Source of the DNA: Rubrivivax sp.
GTDB lineage: Bacteria > Pseudomonadota > Gammaproteobacteria > Burkholderiales > Burkholderiaceae_C
Direction: 5' to 3'
Length of the DNA stretch: 64,000 bases
NCBI GenBank assembly: GCA_016707445.1
Contig: JADJHR010000001.1
Span: forward strand, 62,001-126,000
Made by a program: the position numbers and the translations under genes. Below the pieces are notes generated by a model. That model worked only from the letters and a program-made list of their open reading frames with translations. It was not told the origin of the DNA and searched no databases. The first letter of the stretch is position 1; each line of letters begins with the position of its first letter. Positions 58,645 to 64,000 of the stretch are shown piece after piece.

Positions 58645-60651
58645 TCAACCCAGCGGCGCCGTGTCGCTGACCAGCTTGGACAGTTCGGTGAATCCGATCG
58701 GCGGCACCGTCAGCCACGGCAGCGTGAAAAGGCGCCTGGCCAAGCCGGCCGACATGCGTTCGATCTGCTTGCGTTCACCCGCCAGCCGTGCCGCCAGCAA
58801 AGGGTCGCGTGTGCCTGCCGCGAGCACGCTCTTGTTCAGCACCCAGGCATAGGGCTCGACACCCGCGCGGCGCAGGTCATCCTGCAAGGCAGCGGCCTGT
58901 GATACCGGTGTCACCTCCGGCAGCGTGACCAGAATGATCCGGGTGTACGCGGCGTCCTGCAGTCGCATCAGCGGCGTGACGACGCGCGTGCTGCCGTGGC
59001 CTTCGAACTCGCGCATCATCTGCCGGTGGTAGGCCCCGGTCGCATCCATCAGCAGCATCGAATGCCCCGTGGGTGCGGTGTCCAGCACCACGAAGGCGCT
59101 GCGCCCTTCGCTGACGATTCGCGAGAAGGCATGGAACACGGCCACCTCCTCGGTACAGGGCGAGCGCAGGTCTTCGAGCAGCAGGGCCTGTTCCTGCGCG
59201 TCCAGCTTGGCGGACTTGGCCGCCATGATCTTGTCGACGTAACGCTGGGTCTCCACTTTCGGATCGATGCGGCTGACCTGCAGACCCGGCACCTCGCCAT
59301 TCAGCGTGGCGGCCAGATGCGCAGCCGGGTCGGTGGTGCTCAGGTGCACGGTCTTGCCGCGCTGGATCAGCCCCAGGGCCAGGGCAGCCGCGACCGTCGT
59401 CTTGCCGACACCGCCTTTGCCCATCACCATGATCAAGCCGTGCCCGGCAGCAGCCAGTTCGTCAGCCAATGCGGACAGCCCCTGGATGTGATCGATGGAC
59501 TGGACCGGCGCGGCCTGCACGGGCTGGCCGGTCGGTGTCGCTGACGACAGCAAGGCGCGCAGGGCCGGCAGGCCGATCGTGTCGAAGGCCCGCAACGGCA
59601 CCTGGTCCTGCGGCAAGTCCTTCAGCGACAGCGGCATCTCGTCCAGCGCCCGCTGCCCCAGGCTCTCGATGGCACATGCCACGGCATCGCTTCGATCCAC
59701 CGCATAGAACACACCGTTGATCGCGAGGCGCTGGTTGTTCAAGCCCAGCTCGTGCAAGTCCTGCGACGTGCGCGCCGCCTCGCCGATCGCGCCCTGGTCG
59801 GGCCGGGTCACAAGGATCACGGTGGTCAGGGCCGGATCGCTCAGCGCCTTCAGCGCGGCCTTGAAGCGCACTTCCTGCATCTTCAGCCCTGAATGCGGCC
59901 CCAGGCACGAGGCACCGCGATCGTTGCCAGCCAGGAAGCCGCTCCAGGCCTTGGGCAGGCTGAGCAGTCGCAAGGTGTGCCCGGTGGGCGCGGTGTCGAA
60001 GACGATGTGGTCGAAGTGTTCGGCGTCGTCAGACAGCAAGGCCGCGAATTCGTCGAAGGACGCGATCTCTGTGGTGCAGGCGCCCGACAATTGTTCGCGC
60101 ACGGTCGACCGTTCGGTCGCGCTGGCCGCGTCACCCATTTGAGCCAGCACACGCTGCCGATACGACTCTGCAGCGTGGTCCGGGTCGATGTTCAGCACCC
60201 ACAGACCCGGAGCGTCGGGCACCGGCGTCGGGCTGTTGCGAAGCTCGACGCCCAGCATCTCGTCGAGGTTCGAAGCCGCGTCGGTACTCACTAGAAGCAC
60301 TTTCTTGCCGGCGTCGGCCAGGCTCAGTGCGGCCGCCGTCGACAACGACGTCTTGCCGACGCCGCCCTTGCCGGTGAAGAACAGATGCCGTGTCGGGTGG
60401 CGCAGAAATCCGATGGGCTGGGGTTTCAGCCACCCCAGCACGTCGTCGCGCGAAGGAAGGCCGCCGCTGTGCACAACCTTGCCGCCGATGACGACGGCCG
60501 GCGTCGCGTGGACACCGTAGCTGTGAATGTCATCGGGGTTCTCGATCTTGACGATCTCGACCTCGACGCCCAAGTCCGATGCCGCTCGCTCGATGATGCC
60601 CATCGTGCTGCGGCACTTGCTGCACCCCGATCCCAGAATCTTGATCTCCAT
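58645..60651 (-). CDS. arsA: Thioredoxin-like/ArsA fusion: arsenite-type ATPase with N-terminal redox domain
   Basis: A 668-residue protein. The first 80 residues are a thioredoxin-like redox-active disulfide domain (CSKC, C10 and C13). Two ArsA halves follow. Each has a deviant Walker A (GKGGVGKTSLSTA at about 94-106 and GKGGVGKTTVAAA at about 411-423) and a DTAPTGH motif. The arsenic-site cysteines are all kept: C192 (GACTTEIA), C249 (GASCLGPHSGL) and C499 (SPCTEEVAVF), with the same 57 and 250 residue spacing as the classical enzyme's 59 and 250. ArsA drives arsenite efflux with a membrane partner (ArsB), absent here. A GGGAGG site precedes the ATG. The redox domain may load arsenic, like ArsD. 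Confidence 0.9.
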   Translation of the reverse strand: MEIKILGSGCSKCRSTMGIIERAASDLGVEVEIVKIENPDDIHSYGVHATPAVVIGGKVVHSGGLPSRDDVLGWLKPQPIGFLRHPTRHLFFTGKGGVGKTSLSTAAALSLADAGKKVLLVSTDAASNLDEMLGVELRNSPTPVPDAPGLWVLNIDPDHAAESYRQRVLAQMGDAASATERSTVREQLSGACTTEIASFDEFAALLSDDAEHFDHIVFDTAPTGHTLRLLSLPKAWSGFLAGNDRGASCLGPHSGLKMQEVRFKAALKALSDPALTTVILVTRPDQGAIGEAARTSQDLHELGLNNQRLAINGVFYAVDRSDAVACAIESLGQRALDEMPLSLKDLPQDQVPLRAFDTIGLPALRALLSSATPTGQPVQAAPVQSIDHIQGLSALADELAAAGHGLIMVMGKGGVGKTTVAAALALGLIQRGKTVHLSTTDPAAHLAATLNGEVPGLQVSRIDPKVETQRYVDKIMAAKSAKLDAQEQALLLEDLRSPCTEEVAVFHAFSRIVSEGRSAFVVLDTAPTGHSMLLMDATGAYHRQMMREFEGHGSTRVVTPLMRLQDAAYTRIILVTLPEVTPVSQAAALQDDLRRAGVEPYAWVLNKSVLAAGTRDPLLAARLAGERKQIERMSAGLARRLFTLPWLTVPPIGFTELSKLVSDTAPLG

Positions 60652-60878
60652 TGCAAATGCCTCCCGCCTGAATTCGTTGAATGCGCGCTCTGCCTGGTGC
60701 AGCGGTCAGTGGCTGGGCCCAAGGGGTAGGCCATCGCAGCCAGGGCCGCACAGGCAGATTGAACAGGTTGTCGCGCTGACTTCCTTTGACATCGCTCAGC
60801 CGGGTGCGAGCAGCGCGAGTGGAAGATGGCGCCATCAACGAGCCTGGTCGGCGTGCAGCCCGCTCGACACTCTGAACC

Positions 60879-61907
60879 ATGATTCCACGGCGTTCTTCTT
60901 GCACCCATTGGCTCGCCGGCGCGGCGGCGGCAGTCATCAGCCTGGTCCTATCTGCGCAGGCACAGGCCACGTCGGCGCAGTCCGCCACATCGCGCCCAGC
61001 CGGTGCGTCTGGGCCGCTCGCTCAGCCAATGCGCTACCGCGTGCAGTCGCCTCACGTGCGAGAGCTGCAGGTGCGGTTGCGGCTTGCCAAATACTTGGCG
61101 CTGTATGACGTCGACGACCGCTTCGGCATGCTCACGCGCGACGGCGTGCTGAAGTTTCAACGCGACAACGGACTGAACCCCACCGGCATGGTCGACCAGC
61201 AGACCTGGGACGCGCTGCTGCTGCGTTCGCGCCCGCCGACCGAAGCCGAGCTGAACAACACCGACATCGGCGCCTGGTTCGCCGCGCCAACGCAGACCGG
61301 CTACATGATGGAGCTGCAACACCGGCTGCGCCAGACGGGGCTGTACCAAGGCGCGGTCGACGGGGCATTCAACGCCACCACTCGGCGGGCCATTGAAGCC
61401 TGGCGCGCGCGCATGGGCTTGCCCGTCAGCGAGGTCATGGACGAGCGCACCTGGGTGCCTTTGATCCGCCGCACGCGCAACCCCCGCTATGCGGAATTGT
61501 TCGACGCCCCGCCGGCCAGCACGCTGGTCCAGCAGCTCGACCCCCGCTGCGCCGCCGGCAAGGTGGTGTGCGTGTCCAAGCTTCAGCGAAAGATGTCCTA
61601 CGTCGTCGATGGCAAGGTGCGCTTCACGCGGGAGGCGCGCTTTTCCCGGCCCGGCTGGGACAGCCCCGAGGGGGAATTTCGCATCTGGCACATGAACAGC
61701 GACACGGTGTCGGCGATCTTTGGCGAACGCACCCCGATGCCCTACGCGATCTTCTATCAGGGCAACGTTGCCATCCACTACTCACAGGACTTCGCCGACA
61801 AGGGCTACGAGAGTGGTTCGCACGGTTGCAGCCAGCTGCGCGACTATCAGGTCGCCAAGTGGCTGTATGAGCAGCTGAAGGTCGGCGACCGGGTGGTGGT
61901 CTATTAG
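60879..61907 (+). CDS. L,D-transpeptidase with peptidoglycan-binding repeats
   Basis: A 342-residue secreted protein with a signal peptide ending near AQAQA. Two PG_binding_1 repeats follow (VRELQVRLRLAKYLALYDVDDRFG and MMELQHRLRQTGLYQGAVDG). The catalytic YkuD-type domain ends in YESGSHGCSQLRDY, with the nucleophile C317. These enzymes form 3-3 cross-links or attach proteins to peptidoglycan. The gene is divergent from the arsA-like gene, with a 227-bp spacer in which I see no clear gene. Confidence 0.92.
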   Translation: MIPRRSSCTHWLAGAAAAVISLVLSAQAQATSAQSATSRPAGASGPLAQPMRYRVQSPHVRELQVRLRLAKYLALYDVDDRFGMLTRDGVLKFQRDNGLNPTGMVDQQTWDALLLRSRPPTEAELNNTDIGAWFAAPTQTGYMMELQHRLRQTGLYQGAVDGAFNATTRRAIEAWRARMGLPVSEVMDERTWVPLIRRTRNPRYAELFDAPPASTLVQQLDPRCAAGKVVCVSKLQRKMSYVVDGKVRFTREARFSRPGWDSPEGEFRIWHMNSDTVSAIFGERTPMPYAIFYQGNVAIHYSQDFADKGYESGSHGCSQLRDYQVAKWLYEQLKVGDRVVVY

Positions 61908-61980
61908 CTGCCGCGCGGGCCTTGCTGTCGATGAGGCGGCCCGGCTCGATGGCGAATCGCTGCCGCTCGCGCCCGCCGGT

Positions 61981-62010
61981 CCTGACCTGACCTGGCCTGG
62001 CCTGGCCTGA
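61981..62010. repeat. Pentanucleotide tandem repeat (CCTGR, six units)
   Basis: Six units of CCTGA/CCTGG in a row lie in the spacer between the transpeptidase gene and the convergent cycloisomerase gene. Slippage could vary the length without touching a coding frame. Confidence 0.85.
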
Positions 62011-62029
62011 CCTTCTCCTTGCCAACCCG

Positions 62030-63103
62030 TCAGGCCTGAGCGCTTTCTGCTGCCAGCGTCGCCGCGGCAATCGCGGCGTGGTCCAGACGCGGTTGCCAGC
62101 CGGCCGGCAATCGAATCGCACCGCCCTCGACGCGCATCGGTGATTCGAAGATCGGCCGACTCATCTTCAGCCAGCCGTTCATCTCGCCGGCGTTGCGGAT
62201 ATGCCGCGCGGCCACGCAGGTCTCCATCCAGCAACCGACGTCGCTGGCAACGCCGTTGCCCAGCACCGGCTCGAGGCCGTGCCCCCGGATGCGCTCGATG
62301 GCCGCGGCCAGTCGCTCTAGCGTCGCGAACTTCATCAGCTTGACTTTGACGAAGCGGGCTGCGCGGCGCCTTGCAACCTCGTCGATGTCGGCCTCGTGGT
62401 AAATCGACTCGTCGAGCATCAACGGCAACGGGCAGTGCGGCACCACGGCCATGTGCGCCGCCCAGTCGCCGGCGGCGCAAGGCTGCTCGAAGAGCTCGAT
62501 GCCGTCGACCGGAACGGCGTTGGCGAAGGCGATCGCCTGCGCCGGCGTGTAGCCTTGATTGGCGTCCACGCGCAATGCGGCGCGGCCAACCACGTGCGCC
62601 AGCGCCGCGCTGATGCGCCGGGCATCTGCCTCGGGGGCTGCCGAGCCGACCTTGATCTTCAGCGTGCGGTAGCCGGCGGCGCAGAGCCGGTCGATCTGGG
62701 CTCGCATGGCGTCGGGTTCGGTGTCGTTGATGGCGCCGAGCACCGGTACGGCGATGTCGTGCTCAAGGCGCAGGACAGGCGCGGACTCGAGCATCTCCAC
62801 GGCGCTGGCGAAAGCTGTGGCCACGAACGGCGCCCGCGGCGCCAGCGCCAGCGCCTCGGCCTTGGCGGCGGCGAGGTCGAGGCCAACCAGGCGGTGGGCG
62901 AACGCGCTGGCGAGCGGCCAGCTGGCCTCGATGGTTTCGTCGGTGTAGCCGGTCAGTACGGTGGCGTCGCCGTAACCTTCGCCGCCGCGGTCGTCGTGCA
63001 TCACCACGAGGATGGTGTCCAAGGCAATCACGTCGCCGAAGGCGAGGTGGTACGGCGTGGTCAGCGGCAGGCTCAGTCGGTAGGTGTCGATGCGGGTCAG
63101 CAT
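62030..63103 (-). CDS. Muconate cycloisomerase-like enzyme (enolase superfamily)
   Basis: A 357-residue enzyme of the mandelate racemase/muconate-lactonising group. Catalytic and metal residues are visible: K149 and K151 (TLKIKVG), D180 (RVDANQG), E206 (ELFEQP), D231 (MLDESI) and K255 (KVKLMK). It removes or adds a proton next to a carboxylate and may open a lactone or epimerise a dipeptide or sugar acid. It is 46 bp after the quinone-reductase gene on the same strand, so both probably belong to a catabolic operon running to the right of the window. Confidence 0.87.
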   Translation of the reverse strand: MLTRIDTYRLSLPLTTPYHLAFGDVIALDTILVVMHDDRGGEGYGDATVLTGYTDETIEASWPLASAFAHRLVGLDLAAAKAEALALAPRAPFVATAFASAVEMLESAPVLRLEHDIAVPVLGAINDTEPDAMRAQIDRLCAAGYRTLKIKVGSAAPEADARRISAALAHVVGRAALRVDANQGYTPAQAIAFANAVPVDGIELFEQPCAAGDWAAHMAVVPHCPLPLMLDESIYHEADIDEVARRRAARFVKVKLMKFATLERLAAAIERIRGHGLEPVLGNGVASDVGCWMETCVAARHIRNAGEMNGWLKMSRPIFESPMRVEGGAIRLPAGWQPRLDHAAIAAATLAAESAQA

Positions 63104-63149
63104 GAAGGCTCCAGAAACATCGGATCGGGCGCGCGACTCACGATGCAGC

Positions 63150-64000
63150 TCAAGCCCCGGGGATGTCGAGCAGCAGCTTGCCGCGCGTCCGGCCGGCTTC
63201 GAGATAGCGCATCGCGTCGGCGGTTTCGGCCAGCGGCCAGCGGCGGTCGATCGTGACCTGCAGGCGCCCGCGCAGGGCATGGTCGAACAGCTCGCCGGCC
63301 CGGCCTGCCAGTTCTGCCGGCGTTGCGATGTAGTCGGCCAGGTGCGGACGGGTGAAGAAGACGGAGCCCGCCTCGCCAAGCTCCAGCGGCACGATGCTCT
63401 CGACCAGGCCGGACGCGCCGCCGAAATTGATGCAAAGGCCGCGCCGGGCCAGCGAGCGGATGCTGCGTGCAATGGTGTCGCGGCCGATGGAGTCGTAGAC
63501 GACGTCGACACCGCGGCCCTCGGTGATGCGCAGCGTCTCGGCGCGGAAGTCTTGCTCGCGGTACAGGATGACGTGATCGGCGCCGAGCGCCCGCGCACGC
63601 ACCGCCTTCTCTGGTGAACCCACGGTCGCGATCACCGTCGCGCCGCGCAGCTTGGCGAGCTGCACCAGCAAGCCGCCGACGCCCCCTGCCGCGGCATGCA
63701 CCAGGCAGATGCTGCCGCTCTTCAGCTCGAAGGCCGAATGCGCCAGGTAGTGTGCGGTCAGCCCCTGCAGCATCAGCGCCGCGGCACGGGCGAGGTCGAG
63801 CGCGTCGGGCACCACAACCAGTTTGGCGGCGGGCAGCAGCGCGTACTGCGCGAAGCTGCCGCGCACGATGCACCAGGCGACACGATCACCCACCGCCAGG
63901 CCGTCCACGTCGGCCCCGACCGCTGCGACCGTGCCGGCGCCTTCCATGCCGAGGGTCATCGGCAAGGCGTTGCGGTAGGTGTCGGATTTTGCGTAGCGGC
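63150..64000 (-). CDS. Quinone oxidoreductase-like MDR enzyme (partial, N-terminus beyond window)
   Basis: The gene is open to the right edge of the window, so its first 40 or so residues are missing. It reads LPMTLGMEGAGTVAAVGADVDGL, then the Rossmann motif VHAAAGGVGGLLVQLAKLRGATV and the quinone-reductase segment VDVVYDSIGRDTIARSI. It uses NADPH to reduce quinones or enones. No zinc ligands are seen. It is upstream of the cycloisomerase gene. Confidence 0.9.
   Translation of the reverse strand, partial: RYAKSDTYRNALPMTLGMEGAGTVAAVGADVDGLAVGDRVAWCIVRGSFAQYALLPAAKLVVVPDALDLARAAALMLQGLTAHYLAHSAFELKSGSICLVHAAAGGVGGLLVQLAKLRGATVIATVGSPEKAVRARALGADHVILYREQDFRAETLRITEGRGVDVVYDSIGRDTIARSIRSLARRGLCINFGGASGLVESIVPLELGEAGSVFFTRPHLADYIATPAELAGRAGELFDHALRGRLQVTIDRRWPLAETADAMRYLEAGRTRGKLLLDIPGA

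Overview
The window is high-GC DNA with dense genes, short spacers and strongly GC-biased third codon positions. Three Bug/TctC-type solute receptors, CaiB and acyl-CoA dehydrogenase genes, ACR3 arsenite efflux and QseBC-like signalling together suggest a metabolically versatile betaproteobacterium of the order Burkholderiales (Rubrivivax/Leptothrix-like). This is inference from gene content. I saw no rRNA, tRNA, CRISPR array or insertion sequence.

Region 1 (1-9905) is a catabolic cluster: a LacI-type repressor (cut by the window edge), two operator-like palindromes, then a plus-strand operon of a TPP enzyme, an SDR, a NitT/TauT-type ABC importer, a second SDR, a Bug receptor and a D-aminoacylase-type amidohydrolase. 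Region 2 (9957-19141) is mostly housekeeping: a broken CopD-like gene; a minus-strand operon of a small ORF, a GIY-YIG protein, a DEAD-box helicase and an ABC ATPase; HtrA with a two-component system; a CPA2 antiporter; and an SQR-like flavoprotein.

Region 3 (19470-27483) is a CoA-dependent acid degradation cluster: an AcuI-like reductase, two acyl-CoA dehydrogenases, a CaiB transferase, an IclR regulator, a Bug receptor and a nitronate monooxygenase-like protein. Two near-identical 17-bp palindromes mark its two divergent promoters. Region 4 (27632-38567) holds a LapA-like protein, a very large Gly/Asp-rich secreted-type protein, an SLC13 permease, a universal stress protein with a good sigma-70 promoter, a DMT exporter and an intact GGDEF-EAL sensor.

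Region 5 (38653-40651) is an arsR-arsI-acr3 operon. A thioredoxin-ArsA fusion lies about 18 kb away at 58645-60651. Region 6 (40722-48086) starts with a pseudogene copy of the gene at 50215, then has two FAD proteins, a DUF2855 protein and a giant ATPase/SARP-type regulator. Region 7 (48147-54833) has a coupled Bug/methyltransferase/PA2928-like/PhyH run, a pdxA remnant, a bacterial homologue of the archaeal CTP-dependent riboflavin kinase with foreign-looking codon use, and a patatin/lipoprotein pair. Region 8 (54979-64000) has a winged-helix NB-ARC regulator, a DHH phosphoesterase, the Trx-ArsA fusion, an L,D-transpeptidase, a muconate cycloisomerase-like enzyme and a partial quinone reductase.
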